A stretch of DNA of 36,966 bases from Deltaproteobacteria bacterium HGW-Deltaproteobacteria-13 (GTDB lineage: Bacteria > Desulfobacterota > Syntrophia > Syntrophales > Smithellaceae): positions 1-36,966 of the forward strand of contig PHBJ01000021.1 of NCBI GenBank assembly GCA_002840555.1, written 5' to 3'. The position numbers and the translations under genes were made by a program. Below, piece by piece: positions 1-6,918 of this stretch. The notes below the pieces were generated by a model. It ran no database searches, had not been told where the DNA came from, and saw only the letters and a list, made by a program, of their open reading frames with translations. Each line of letters begins with the position of its first letter. Within the stretch, counting starts at the first letter, position 1.

Positions 1-77
1 TTGAACACTCCTTTCTTTTGCATTGTATACCACTTTTCTGTATACTTTTTGAAGTGTCCGTTAAACTGGGGGAGGTT

Positions 78-154
78 CACCATACTAGTTTTCTTGCGCT
101 GGTTTAATCGTCTTTCGATTGAGAGTAAAGGGGTCAAGTCTTTGCTTGGCTCAT
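78..154. repeat. Left-edge intergenic region with dispersed repeat copy A1
   Basis: The first 184 bases hold no convincing gene. Bases 127-154 match bases 3879-3906 with one mismatch in 28 (core AAAGGGGTCAAGTCTTTGC, then TTGGCTCAT or CTGGCTCAT). A second short match, CACCATACTRGTTTTC, lies at 78-93 and 4537-4552. Short GGGGTCAAGTC-type repeats are familiar between genes in deltaproteobacterial genomes and are often associated with Y1-type (REP-associated) transposases; that link is inference, since no transposase is in view. Confidence 0.55.
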
Positions 155-184
155 ATTTTAGGTAATTAACAACAGCGCACTAGT

Positions 185-1348
185 TTAAATCTTGACAGGT
201 TTTTGCGTCAGGCCGAAGGCGAGTATCAGCGCCGAGGCGAGCGACAGGCTGGCCCCGAAAGCAAAAGGGATCACAGGGCCGAACGCTGTCCAGAGCAGTC
301 CGGCAATGATGCTTGCCGGGAGCAGGGCGATTCCCACAATGGTCGAATGAAGCCCCAGCAGAGTTCCTTTCAGATTTTCCGGAGCGATTTCCGAAACAAA
401 GGCGCGTTCAACTCCCGCCGTCATGGCGGTGAATATCCCGTAAAGCGCGAACGCGGCAATGATGACTGTCTTATCCGGCGCCCAGGCAAATCCGGCGTAC
501 GCGACCGCGAACACGGCGTAACCGGCAACCAGCAGGCGTTTTCTCCCGATGCGGTCGGACCGTTTGCCGAAAGGTATGGCAAACACAGACGAAACTATTG
601 TGTATAAAAAGTAGAGAAGCACCACGTTCGCGGCGCTGAAGCCGACGTTTCCCGCCCGAAGAAGCAGGAAGGCGTTGGATGAATTGCCGAGCGTGAACAG
701 AAAGACGACAACAAGATAAAGCTTGAGACGCGCGTCGAGATTCTTCAATCCGTTGATAAGATGAAGCGGTTTGCCTGTTTCGCATCGGCTGGCTGTTTCC
801 CTGATGAATATAAACATGAAAAGCGACAGAATTGCCGGAATACACGAAAGCAAAAAGAGCTGCTTATAGGCGTATTCTCCCTGCCACGCTGTCATGATAA
901 AGAAGGCTATCAGAATTCCCGCGGCGGAACCGGCCATGTCGAGAGCCTTGTGGATGCCGAAGGAATGTCCCAGATTGTTCGCCTCGCAACTTTCGCTGAC
1001 CAGAACATCACGGGGAGCCGTGCGGATGCCTTTACCGAAGCGGTCTATCACCCGCGCCGCAAGGACGCTCTGCCACGAACCGGCAATAAGCAGAATCAGC
1101 TTGTACACAAGACCTGCCGCGTAGCCGGCAAAGGCGACGGGTTTTTTCCTGCGGTATTTGTCGGTAATGTAGCCGCTGAAGACTTTCAGAAGACTGGCGA
1201 TGCTTTCCGCGATTCCTTCAATCAGGCCGACAAGGGCGGGCGTCGCGCCGAATACCGTCGTCAGGTAAAGCGGAATAAGCGGATAAACCATCTCGGTGCT
1301 TAAATCCGCAAAGAAACTGACTAGTCCGATTAAGATTACATTGTTCAT
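185..1348 (-). CDS. MFS transporter
   Basis: A 387-residue polytopic inner-membrane protein with about eleven or twelve hydrophobic segments, typical of the major facilitator superfamily. It carries a motif-A-like loop (SGYITDKYRRKKP, about residues 58-70) and the conserved loop with RFGKGIRTAPRD at about 103-115. Closely related proteins are annotated as drug or metabolite exporters, but the substrate cannot be read from sequence. It is the last gene of a leftward set (MarR, hydrolase, DUF523-like protein, MFS) and starts 59 bases after the preceding stop, so it is probably co-transcribed and controlled by MarR. The ribosome binding site is weak (AAGAAG). An export role for a substrate or product of the upstream hydrolase is inference. 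Confidence 0.85.
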   Translation of the reverse strand: MNNVILIGLVSFFADLSTEMVYPLIPLYLTTVFGATPALVGLIEGIAESIASLLKVFSGYITDKYRRKKPVAFAGYAAGLVYKLILLIAGSWQSVLAARVIDRFGKGIRTAPRDVLVSESCEANNLGHSFGIHKALDMAGSAAGILIAFFIMTAWQGEYAYKQLFLLSCIPAILSLFMFIFIRETASRCETGKPLHLINGLKNLDARLKLYLVVVFLFTLGNSSNAFLLLRAGNVGFSAANVVLLYFLYTIVSSVFAIPFGKRSDRIGRKRLLVAGYAVFAVAYAGFAWAPDKTVIIAAFALYGIFTAMTAGVERAFVSEIAPENLKGTLLGLHSTIVGIALLPASIIAGLLWTAFGPVIPFAFGASLSLASALILAFGLTQKPVKI

Positions 1349-1407
1349 TTTATGTCTTCTTAATACATTAGCGAAGTTTGCCTGCCGTGCCGACTTTGAG
1401 GCATACT

Positions 1408-2082
1408 TTACAGGATTTGATCAAAATTAACATTACTCTCTTTACCGCTTATTTCTCCGGGCAAATCGTGTTCAAAGAAGGTTATGTTGATATTTTGTGA
1501 GGAAAGACGCTTTTTCAATTCCTCGAAAAAAAGACCGCTTCTTTCAGCCATACACTTTTTATAACAGTTTTCATTAAAATATTCACTGCTCAAGGTTTCG
1601 ATATCCAGATCGGCGGCGAACTGAGCGGATTTTTTCAGATCCAGCGCGGCGGAAACCCCGCAGGAAGGCGAGCCTTTTATTCCGACGATTCCCGAAACCT
1701 CGAAGCCGGAATCGATGTAGTCTCTGATTTCGGACACTACTTCTTTGGCGATTATTCTGAAATAGATTTTTGTTTTCCACAGGAATAAAATCATAAACGG
1801 CTTTAAAAAGGCCTTAAGCCATGTTCCTTTAATGCAGTAGCCCATCAGCATTTCCCGCTTCAGCACGCCGCCCCATGCTTTCTGTTCGGGGCATTTCATT
1901 TGAACAATGCCGATTCCCTTTTTTTGCAGCCGGTCGACGATCTCATCCACGCAAGCCCTGCGTGAAGCTCCTCCCAAATATCGGGTGTTTTCATTGAGCA
2001 GGCAATGCGATAGGAAAATCACTTTTTTCCCTCTTTCGTCCTTTAATTTTTCCATAATATCGGCGATGGCGGGCTTTCGCAT
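1408..2082 (-). CDS. DUF523-family protein (2-thiouracil desulfidase-like)
   Basis: A 224-residue protein with the hallmarks of the DUF523 family: an N-terminal SHCLLNENTRY segment (Cys27), a CPE motif near residue 64, and the conserved GSPSCG motif at 137-142 (Cys141). Characterised relatives bind an Fe-S cluster through these cysteines and remove sulfur from thiouracil-type bases; the activity here is not proven. It is longer than the common ~150-residue form, with an extra hydrophobic stretch at about 88-112 (FLKPFMILFLW) that may be a membrane-associated insertion. The start is supported by GGAGG eight bases upstream. It begins 32 bases after the hydrolase stop and precedes the MFS gene, so it sits in the MarR-controlled set. 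Confidence 0.75.
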   Translation of the reverse strand: MRKPAIADIMEKLKDERGKKVIFLSHCLLNENTRYLGGASRRACVDEIVDRLQKKGIGIVQMKCPEQKAWGGVLKREMLMGYCIKGTWLKAFLKPFMILFLWKTKIYFRIIAKEVVSEIRDYIDSGFEVSGIVGIKGSPSCGVSAALDLKKSAQFAADLDIETLSSEYFNENCYKKCMAERSGLFFEELKKRLSSQNINITFFEHDLPGEISGKESNVNFDQIL

Positions 2083-2114
2083 GTTTCGCGCCTCCTAATT
2101 ATAGTTTGGCGTCT

Positions 2115-3287
2115 TTATGTATTATAACGACGGGAATGTTCCTTAATCCAGTTAATCATACAATCGAGCACCAGCGGCGTATTACCGAAACTCACATGAT
2201 TTTCCGCTTTTTCGTACTTTGTAAAGATCCTTCCCGTGAAAGATCTCACGTTGACAAGAGCTTTCGCCTGCCGGAAGAAATGATCCTGCGGAATAAAGTG
2301 GTCGTGAGTGCTTCCCAGAAGCAGAAAATCCTGCAAGACCAGATGCGATATTTTTTTCATGGAATAATTTTTAAGCTTACAGAAATATTCGTAAGGAGTT
2401 TTCACGCCGTAGACATAAAACCCCTGTTCAATACCCCATCGGGCGTATGTGTCCCTTTTCATTTTAAGCCCGGCAATAATATTGACAATAGCGGACGCAC
2501 GCAGAATAAGTAATGTTTTGAGAATGTATTTGAAAAATTTCCCCCTGCGGGACAATACAGTGTCAAAAAAGTCGTACATGACTCCCCAGGCGATGACCCG
2601 GCTTATTCTCTTTTCGAACGCGGCTGCCCTTGGTGCCAGATATCCGCCGAGACTTATGCCGATAAGCGTCACGTCGTTTAAATTAAAGTGATCGAGCACG
2701 GCCTTGACCGGTTTTTCCCATTCATGCGTCATCCACAGATTGCCTTTTTGCAGGGCTTCCCCCTGTCCGGGTCCTTCGAATAAATAAAAATCAATATTCG
2801 CCCTGCGAAAATAGTCAATTATAGGTATAAGTTCTTCCTTTATGGAATCATACCCAAGATGCATGACGACCGTATTTTTTACCTCTTCTGAACATGTGGC
2901 TTCATTATGCCACACCGGTATATATCCGTCGGCAAAGGGTACGTGCTTTTCCCTGATGCCGCCATTCGCAAATTCTTCTTTATAAATATCGCGTATCAGG
3001 GAGACATATTTTTCGTACGTTTCCCTTTTTCTCGAATCGTTGCAGGAGAGGTAGAAATTCGCCGCCCGGAAATAGGCTGACGCGTTCATCAATCTTCCTT
3101 CTGAAAGGGCAGTGTCCGCAAGCCGCAGGAATTCTTTTATCCAGTCGTCAATGGTTTGTATTTTTGCTGCCGCTTTCTTTATTTCATCAAGATCGCCGCC
3201 GTTGACCGCGTATATGCGGTTCAAGGCATAATTCATATTCGGCTCTTTATGAAATTGATGCGTTCCAATTTTGAAATCCGTTTTCAT
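2115..3287 (-). CDS. Alpha/beta hydrolase (FrsA / dihydroxypseudooxynicotine-hydrolase-like)
   Basis: A 390-residue serine hydrolase. A helical N-terminal cap region (about 30-110) precedes the alpha/beta core. The nucleophile elbow is GISLGG at 210-215 (Ser212), preceded by an oxyanion-type EGPGQGE motif at 171-177, and a candidate catalytic His lies near 364 (ENHVSFGN). This layout fits the DUF1100/2,6-dihydroxypseudooxynicotine hydrolase group, C-C bond or ester hydrolases with small organic substrates; the substrate here is unknown. I chose the ATG at 3287 because AGGGAGG precedes it; a longer reading to 3317 runs into the operator. The upstream copy of the MarR operator (3318-3340) implies repression by the adjacent regulator. 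No signal peptide is seen, so it is probably cytoplasmic. Confidence 0.8.
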   Translation of the reverse strand: MKTDFKIGTHQFHKEPNMNYALNRIYAVNGGDLDEIKKAAAKIQTIDDWIKEFLRLADTALSEGRLMNASAYFRAANFYLSCNDSRKRETYEKYVSLIRDIYKEEFANGGIREKHVPFADGYIPVWHNEATCSEEVKNTVVMHLGYDSIKEELIPIIDYFRRANIDFYLFEGPGQGEALQKGNLWMTHEWEKPVKAVLDHFNLNDVTLIGISLGGYLAPRAAAFEKRISRVIAWGVMYDFFDTVLSRRGKFFKYILKTLLILRASAIVNIIAGLKMKRDTYARWGIEQGFYVYGVKTPYEYFCKLKNYSMKKISHLVLQDFLLLGSTHDHFIPQDHFFRQAKALVNVRSFTGRIFTKYEKAENHVSFGNTPLVLDCMINWIKEHSRRYNT

Positions 3288-3317
3288 GGTAATTCCTCCC
3301 TGAATGTCATCGTACAT

Positions 3318-3340
3318 AACGGTATAGTAGCTAAACCGTT
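3318..3340 (-). promoter_or_regulatory. MarR operator copy 1, upstream of hydrolase gene
   Basis: The site reads AACGGT-N11-ACCGTT as an inverted repeat and contains an 18-base string (GTATAGTAGCTAAACCGT, 3322-3339) that recurs exactly at 3835-3852 before the MarR gene. A -10-like TATACC on the minus strand lies inside it. Two identical sites, one before the regulator and one before the next gene, fit autoregulation plus target repression by MarR. Confidence 0.75.
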
Positions 3341-3353
3341 ATGTTAAAAAATT

Positions 3354-3827
3354 TTATGTTTTGGGCAGATTAAGGTATTTGTCCGTATGATTCTCGATCA
3401 TTTTAAGATTATCCCTGAACTGCTCTACCTGTCTCATATTCATATTCTTTAAATTTATCGCAAAATCCTCGTCGATCGCGTTGTGCATTTTGACATGCCC
3501 CTTGTAAGCTTTAAGGCCTTTTGCGGTCAGGGAAAGTAATATTTCTTTGCCGGATTTTTCATTTTTCAGTTTATCGATATAGCCTTTACGGGATAATTTT
3601 CCGACAATCTGTGAAACGGCTCCCTTGGTCACCCCGAAACGCTTGCAAAGTTCGGTGACGGTCTGCCCCTTTTTCTTTCCTATTTCGTCAATCATGTGAA
3701 TTTCGCTTGGATACAATAAATCTCCTGTACCGAAATCGAGGGGCTTTTTCTCCAGCTTGTTAAACTTGTTCACAAGCCTTAAGAAATCAACCATCATGTC
3801 TCTTACTATATTTTTATCAATGACCAT
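3354..3827 (-). CDS. MarR-family transcriptional regulator
   Basis: A 157-residue winged-helix protein. The helix-turn-helix lies at about 55-85 (GQTVTELCKRFGVTKGAVSQIV), followed by the wing (KNEKSGKEILLSLTAKG), flanked by the helical dimerisation ends usual for MarR. The conserved LSLTAKG after the wing is strong family evidence. It is the first gene of the leftward set with the hydrolase, DUF523-like and MFS genes. No Shine-Dalgarno sequence precedes the ATG; the -10 box ends seven bases before it, so the transcript is predicted to be leaderless. The ligand is unknown; related regulators respond to phenolic or other small aromatic compounds, which would suit the hydrolase/exporter neighbours (inference). 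Confidence 0.9.
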   Translation of the reverse strand: MVIDKNIVRDMMVDFLRLVNKFNKLEKKPLDFGTGDLLYPSEIHMIDEIGKKKGQTVTELCKRFGVTKGAVSQIVGKLSRKGYIDKLKNEKSGKEILLSLTAKGLKAYKGHVKMHNAIDEDFAINLKNMNMRQVEQFRDNLKMIENHTDKYLNLPKT

Positions 3828-3833
3828 GGCGAT

Positions 3834-3862
3834 AGTATAGTAGCTAAACCGTAAAATGTCAA
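3834..3862 (-). promoter_or_regulatory. MarR promoter with operator copy 2 (leaderless start)
   Basis: On the minus strand a near-consensus sigma-70 promoter reads TTGACA (3862-3857), a 17-base spacer, TATACT (3839-3834). The predicted start is at about 3827, the A of the MarR ATG. Operator copy 2 (3835-3852) fills the spacer and -10, so bound MarR would block RNA polymerase directly. Confidence 0.75.
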
Positions 3863-3878
3863 TAAATATTTCAAAGGC

Positions 3879-3906
3879 AAAGGGGTCAAGTCTTTGCCTG
3901 GCTCAT
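3879..3906. repeat. Dispersed repeat copy A2
   Basis: This is the second copy of the repeat at 127-154, in the same orientation and 27/28 identical. The two copies bracket the whole MarR-hydrolase-DUF523-MFS block as direct repeats, which could mark a transferred or recombining unit. The rest of 3863-4068 is non-coding apart from the palindromes listed separately. Confidence 0.6.
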
Positions 3907-3957
3907 GTTCAATGCGGTATTGGAATTTGTGGAACTTATCACTTAACTAATAAAAAA

Positions 3958-4025
3958 CTGGATTGCCCAATCAAGTTGGGCAATGACAGATACAGACATT
4001 ATTAGAACGCAGCTAAAGCTGCGCA
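3958..4025. repeat. REP-like palindromes between genes
   Basis: Bases 3958-3989 read CTGGATTGCCCAA-TCAAG-TTGGGCAATGACAG, a hairpin with a stem TTGCCCAA/TTGGGCAA. The outer bases (CTGGATT...AATGACAG) match the palindromic unit at 10864-10892, whose stem has a different sequence. A further hairpin, CGCAGC-TAAA-GCTGCG, lies just downstream near 4009-4024. The shared ends with differing but base-paired stems suggest selection for the folded form. Confidence 0.55.
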
Positions 4026-4068
4026 CTACATAATTTCTTCAATCTTTGCCTTAGACATTATGTCTATA

Positions 4069-4098
4069 TTGACATATGTGGCACTTTTTGCTTATACT
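4069..4098 (+). promoter_or_regulatory. Promoter for the STAS-like gene
   Basis: TTGACA at 4069-4074 and TATACT at 4093-4098, 18 bases apart (17 if read as TTATAC), make a good sigma-70 promoter. The predicted leader before the ATG at 4177 is about 70 bases, AT-rich, and carries AAGGGGG as ribosome binding site. Confidence 0.55.
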
Positions 4099-4176
4099 TT
4101 TCTCAACAAAAAAATTGTTTTAAATAAAGTGAGGGAACAACAATTAATTTTACATAAATAAGGGGGTTTTTTTGCG

Positions 4177-4533
4177 ATGCCGGTAAAATACATACAGTAC
4201 AAAGGGAAATCGATTCTATATGTTGACTACACCAATACGACTGGAAATCAGGCCATAACAACCCTTCACGAAGAGGCAAAGGAAGTGCGAGGCTGGAAAG
4301 AACCTGGACTCGTTCTAAATGATTTTCGTAATTCCAAAGCAACACCGGAGTTTATGGCAGAGGCAAAAAAACTCGGAAAAGAATTATTCGCGATCATGGA
4401 GAAGAAAACGGCCGCTGTCGGCATTACCGGTATTCAAAGCATCCTTCTTCAGGCATATAATACTTTCAGTAAAGATAAAATTGTTCCTTTTGCCACGGAA
4501 GAAGAAGCGAAAGAGTGGCTAATAAAGGAATAA
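4177..4533 (+). CDS. STAS/SpoIIAA-like small protein
   Basis: A 118-residue soluble protein with no signal peptide or membrane segment. An N-terminal beta hairpin (KGKSILYVDYTN, about 9-20), a central NDFRNSKATPEFM segment and a C-terminal part with KTAAVGITGIQ and FATEEEAKEWL follow the pattern of SpoIIAA-like/STAS-SEC14 single-domain proteins. The function is unknown; such proteins are often stress or regulatory factors. It stands alone between palindromes and the convergent XRE/DUF2975 pair, behind its own promoter. The start is supported by AAGGGGG about eleven bases upstream. A second protein of this superfamily lies at 28721-29083. Confidence 0.6.
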   Translation: MPVKYIQYKGKSILYVDYTNTTGNQAITTLHEEAKEVRGWKEPGLVLNDFRNSKATPEFMAEAKKLGKELFAIMEKKTAAVGITGIQSILLQAYNTFSKDKIVPFATEEEAKEWLIKE

Positions 4534-4643
4534 GATCACCATACTGGTTTTCAGTTTTATCCTTTCGTCTCCTTTCCATCGATGGCGGAAAGATTATAGA
4601 GGAAACCAGGCACAGCGCTCTAATCAATATCTGACGCGGCGGT

Positions 4644-4859
4644 TTATGCCGGTTCGTCATCACTGTATTCCAGGATGTCGCCGGGCTGGCATTCAAGATG
4701 CTTGCATATGGCATCCAGTGTGGAAATGCGGATCGCCCTGGCTTTCCCCGTTTTCAGAATGGATAAATTCTGCTCGGTTATTCCCACCAGTTTGGCGAGT
4801 TCATTCGATTTCATCTTGCGCTTTGCCAAAATCACATCAAGGCTTATATTTATAGTCAT
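4644..4859 (-). CDS. XRE-family (YozG-like) helix-turn-helix regulator
   Basis: A 71-residue single-domain Cro/C1-type regulator. The helix-turn-helix spans about 16-45 (SNELAKLVGITEQNLSILKTGKARAI), followed by the family's DAICKHLECQPGDILEY end. This compact form, with the C-terminal QPGDILEY, is the YozG type that travels with DUF2975 membrane proteins. It starts 11 bases after the stop of the DUF2975 gene and is surely co-transcribed with it. The AT-rich repeats at 5452-5497 before the operon are its likely operator. The biological signal is unknown. Confidence 0.88.
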   Translation of the reverse strand: MTINISLDVILAKRKMKSNELAKLVGITEQNLSILKTGKARAIRISTLDAICKHLECQPGDILEYSDDEPA

Positions 4860-4870
4860 ATCGGCCCCGG

Positions 4871-5413
4871 TTATATGGTCAGTTCTTTTTCTTCGTTCAG
4901 GATTCTTCCTTCATCCATGACCCACGCTATGATGAGAATAATTCCTCCCACGAGAAGCGCTGTGACTTCTCCCGAGCTAAACCCGACTCTGAGTAGTCTC
5001 TGGCCGGGAGGATTCCCAAAAGTGAATATTACGCTTACGGCGGAATCGTAGATTATTTTCAGGATGACCCAGAGCATAAGGGCCGTTGCTGTCTTTTTGA
5101 AAAGGATTACATGCTCAAAAGAAAATATCACGCCTTCCTTGTAAAAGGAAAACAGCTTTCTGATATTCATGATGCAGTAAAGCAAAGCGGAAAGGGGCAG
5201 CAGGCTTATGATAAATCCGATCACCTGCAACTGAAGCGACAACTTGTTGGGAACTATCGGGCTTCCGGTAGTATTTATGTTTATCAATGTTTCCGGCAGA
5301 TAATTGATCAGCGACCAGAATCCAATATTCAATAACGGTATCACTGCAAGCAGAATAGAAAGCAGTAAATAAAATTGTTTACTGAATTTTTTAATTTTAG
5401 ATAGGTTATCCAT
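4871..5413 (-). CDS. DUF2975 membrane protein
   Basis: A 180-residue inner-membrane protein with four predicted transmembrane segments at about 15-35, 62-84, 106-128 and 150-170, and little else outside the membrane. Length and topology match DUF2975, almost always paired with a YozG-type XRE regulator, as here. The role is unknown; the pair resembles sensor- or immunity-like membrane/regulator couples. It is the first gene of the two-gene leftward operon. Its promoter reads TTGACA-N17-TAGATT at 5472-5444, giving a leader of about 25-30 bases with an AAGGGAGAAG ribosome binding site. Confidence 0.8.
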   Translation of the reverse strand: MDNLSKIKKFSKQFYLLLSILLAVIPLLNIGFWSLINYLPETLININTTGSPIVPNKLSLQLQVIGFIISLLPLSALLYCIMNIRKLFSFYKEGVIFSFEHVILFKKTATALMLWVILKIIYDSAVSVIFTFGNPPGQRLLRVGFSSGEVTALLVGGIILIIAWVMDEGRILNEEKELTI

Positions 5414-5443
5414 AATAGCTTCTCCCTTTTTGAATTTTATGGG

Positions 5444-5497
5444 AATCTAACACAATAATGATTGTTTGTCAATAACTAATTATTGTAAAACAATAAT
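5444..5497 (-). promoter_or_regulatory. DUF2975/XRE promoter with ACAAT/ATTGT operator repeats
   Basis: The minus-strand promoter is TTGACA (5472-5467), 17-base spacer, TAGATT (5449-5444). Inside the spacer is the inverted repeat ACAAT-AATG-ATTGT (5452-5465). A larger inverted repeat pairs ACAATAAT (5452-5459) with ATTATTGT (5479-5486), and another CAATAAT unit lies at 5491-5497. Repeated sites over a promoter suggest cooperative autoregulation by the XRE protein. Bases 5498-5713 hold no gene. Confidence 0.6.
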
Positions 5498-5713
5498 AAC
5501 AAGCGGTCCATATTATATAAAAGGAATGCGGGCGCTTGAAAAACTCCATCTTATTCGCTGCGTAATTCAATAATCCCCGGATTTTAAGTCTATTCTGAAT
5601 CCAAATCCTGCCGAAGAAATGGATTACAAACCTGTTGACAAAATTGATTGAGAATTATATTTACTATTGTATAAGTATAGAAACATCTAAATTAAACCGA
5701 AAGGTCGAATACT

Positions 5714-6046
5714 ATGCCGGAAAAAGCAAGCAAGAAGAACCGCGATAAAAATATGGAGCGTATGTCTGCCGCGTTTAAGGCTTTATCCAATGAAACCCGT
5801 TTGGCTGTTTTTGAAAATATCAGGCTTTGCCGGGCGCAGGCAATGCTCAATAAAGATAACCAGCCTTCCGTATGTAATGTTGCCAGTAATATTAATATTT
5901 CTCTTCCCACGATTTCTCATCACATCAAGGAACTTCGTAATGCCGGACTTGTCAGATGCGAAAGAAGGGGCCAGACAATTCTTTGAATGCCTGTAGATGA
6001 AACCATCAGGATGATGGTTGAATATCTCAACAAAGTTATAAAATAA
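5714..6046 (+). CDS. ArsR-family regulator with in-frame UGA (possible selenoprotein or truncated)
   Basis: Residues 1-90 form an ArsR/SmtB winged helix: FKALSNETRLAVFENI (about 21-36), the recognition helix in NISLPTISHHIKELRNAGLV and the wing CERRGQTIL. TGA then occurs at 5984-5986, but the frame stays open for 19 more codons to TAA at 6044-6046. That tail (VDETIRMMVEYLNKVIK) looks like the C-terminal dimerisation helix the 90-residue form would lack. Relatives often have Cys, Tyr or similar at this position. A perfect 7-bp hairpin with a 5-base loop (6001-6019) begins 14 bases after the UGA. So the full product could be 110 residues with Sec91, or the gene may simply be shortened or mutated. 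Cysteines at LCRAQ and SVCNVA could bind metal. It lies upstream of the Cys-rich operon. Confidence 0.7.
5984..6019 (+). promoter_or_regulatory. Candidate SECIS-like hairpin after UGA in the ArsR gene
   Basis: After TGA (5984-5986) come 14 bases, then AACCATC-AGGAT-GATGGTT (6001-6019), a perfect 7-bp stem with a 5-base loop. The fdhA SECIS in this window has the same 7+5+7 geometry, 11 bases after its UGA. The loop differs (AGGAU against GGUCU), so recognition by SelB is uncertain. Confidence 0.35.
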
Positions 6047-6168
6047 TAAAACAACGTGTTTGTTCAACGGATCAAACGAAGAATCCCTTGCAGATTTAAT
6101 ATTCCATAAATCGTAAATACTTAAATTATAAAGAGATATGACATTGTTATTTTTTTGTAAAAATATCC

Positions 6169-6229
6169 TTGACAAAGGCATGAGCAATATTATATTTAGA
6201 TATATATCGAAATATAGATATATCTAAAT
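6169..6229 (+). promoter_or_regulatory. Promoter with 12-bp inverted-repeat operator (ArsR target)
   Basis: TTGACA at 6169-6174 and TATATT at 6191-6196 are 16 bases apart. Overlapping the -10 is a perfect 12-bp inverted repeat, ATTTAGATATAT (6194-6205) and ATATATCTAAAT (6218-6229), with a 12-base spacer. An AT-rich imperfect dyad of this size overlapping the start region is typical of ArsR-family operators, and the ArsR gene lies immediately upstream. Confidence 0.75.
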
Positions 6230-6250
6230 ATGAAAAAAGGAGGAGGTCTT

Positions 6251-6499
6251 ATGTCAACACAGGAAGAAGCCGGCAGGAAAAAGGGGGTTGAGTTCTGTCA
6301 GTCCTTTATGAACCAATGCTGCAATCCCGGATCGGCGGAGGAAAAGGGGCAGAAGCCTGATTTTAAAGGCTGTGAACAAATGATGAAACAGTTCTGCGGA
6401 ACAAAAGACGGGAAATTTGATTTTGAAGCATGCATGTCGAAGATGGCACAATGCTGTAAAGGAATGGATGAAAAATCAAACGAAAAAGTAAATAATTAA
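6251..6499 (+). CDS. Cys-rich small protein with internal repeat
   Basis: An 82-residue soluble protein with eight cysteines: 16, 23, 24, 41, 49, 61, 68 and 69. Two segments repeat the pattern F-x-x-C-x6-CC (around 15-24 and 58-69), with GC-x7-C between. There is no signal peptide, so it is probably cytoplasmic. The pattern suggests metal or Fe-S binding, but I recognise no characterised family. I chose the ATG at 6251 because AAAAAGGAGGAGG precedes it; an upstream ATG at 6230 lies inside that ribosome binding site. It is the first gene of the ArsR-controlled operon, and 36 bases separate it from the next gene. Confidence 0.75.
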   Translation: MSTQEEAGRKKGVEFCQSFMNQCCNPGSAEEKGQKPDFKGCEQMMKQFCGTKDGKFDFEACMSKMAQCCKGMDEKSNEKVNN

Positions 6500-6535
6500 A
6501 AAGTAAATGATTTAAGGCAATACAGGAGTAAGAAC

Positions 6536-6778
6536 ATGATGGGAGAAAATAATTCAAGTGAGGCAATTAGAAAAAGATCTCACTGTTTTGGGATGTGTGG
6601 TGCGCCGGGCAACCGCGTCTTCTGTGGATTATTCTTTATTATCGTCGGGCTTTTCTGGATCGGAAAGGAAGCGCGCTGGTTTTCACCTGAAATAATGACG
6701 CTTTTCTGGCCGTTGGTGCTCGTTCTGGCCGGCACCTGGCTGGTTGCGGCGGCCCTGATTAATAAAGCGCATCGTTAA
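6536..6778 (+). CDS. Small two-helix membrane protein
   Basis: An 80-residue protein with a short hydrophilic N-terminus containing two cysteines (HCFGMCG), then two transmembrane segments at about 30-44 (FCGLFFIIVGLFWIG) and 54-74 (TLFWPLVLVLAGTWLVAAAL). The arrangement resembles LiaI/LiaF-type or DUF5668-like small membrane proteins, though the match is only structural. It is probably an inner-membrane partner of the other small proteins in this operon. A poor ribosome binding site (AGGAG about nine bases before ATG) is present. The function is unknown. Confidence 0.65.
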   Translation: MMGENNSSEAIRKRSHCFGMCGAPGNRVFCGLFFIIVGLFWIGKEARWFSPEIMTLFWPLVLVLAGTWLVAAALINKAHR

Positions 6779-6918
6779 AATGATGATGTTAAAAAAAAAG
6801 AGAGGCGTATAATCAGGCAGCGGTAAACTGCCGGTATATTAAAACGTAAGATTGATATTGCCGGCAGTGATACCGTTATTAATTAACACGATAAAATGTT
6901 CACCAGGGAGGATTTATC

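Noticed and set aside
1-60. Possible insertion-sequence end at the left edge (GTATAC repeats, imperfect GAACACT/AGTGTC pairing)
   Set aside because: Only weak inverted similarity and no transposase in view; edge of the window prevents a decision.
78-93. 16-base match to 4537-4552 (CACCATACTRGTTTTC) as a mobile-element end
   Set aside because: One mismatch over 16 bases and no matching flanks or transposase; could be chance.
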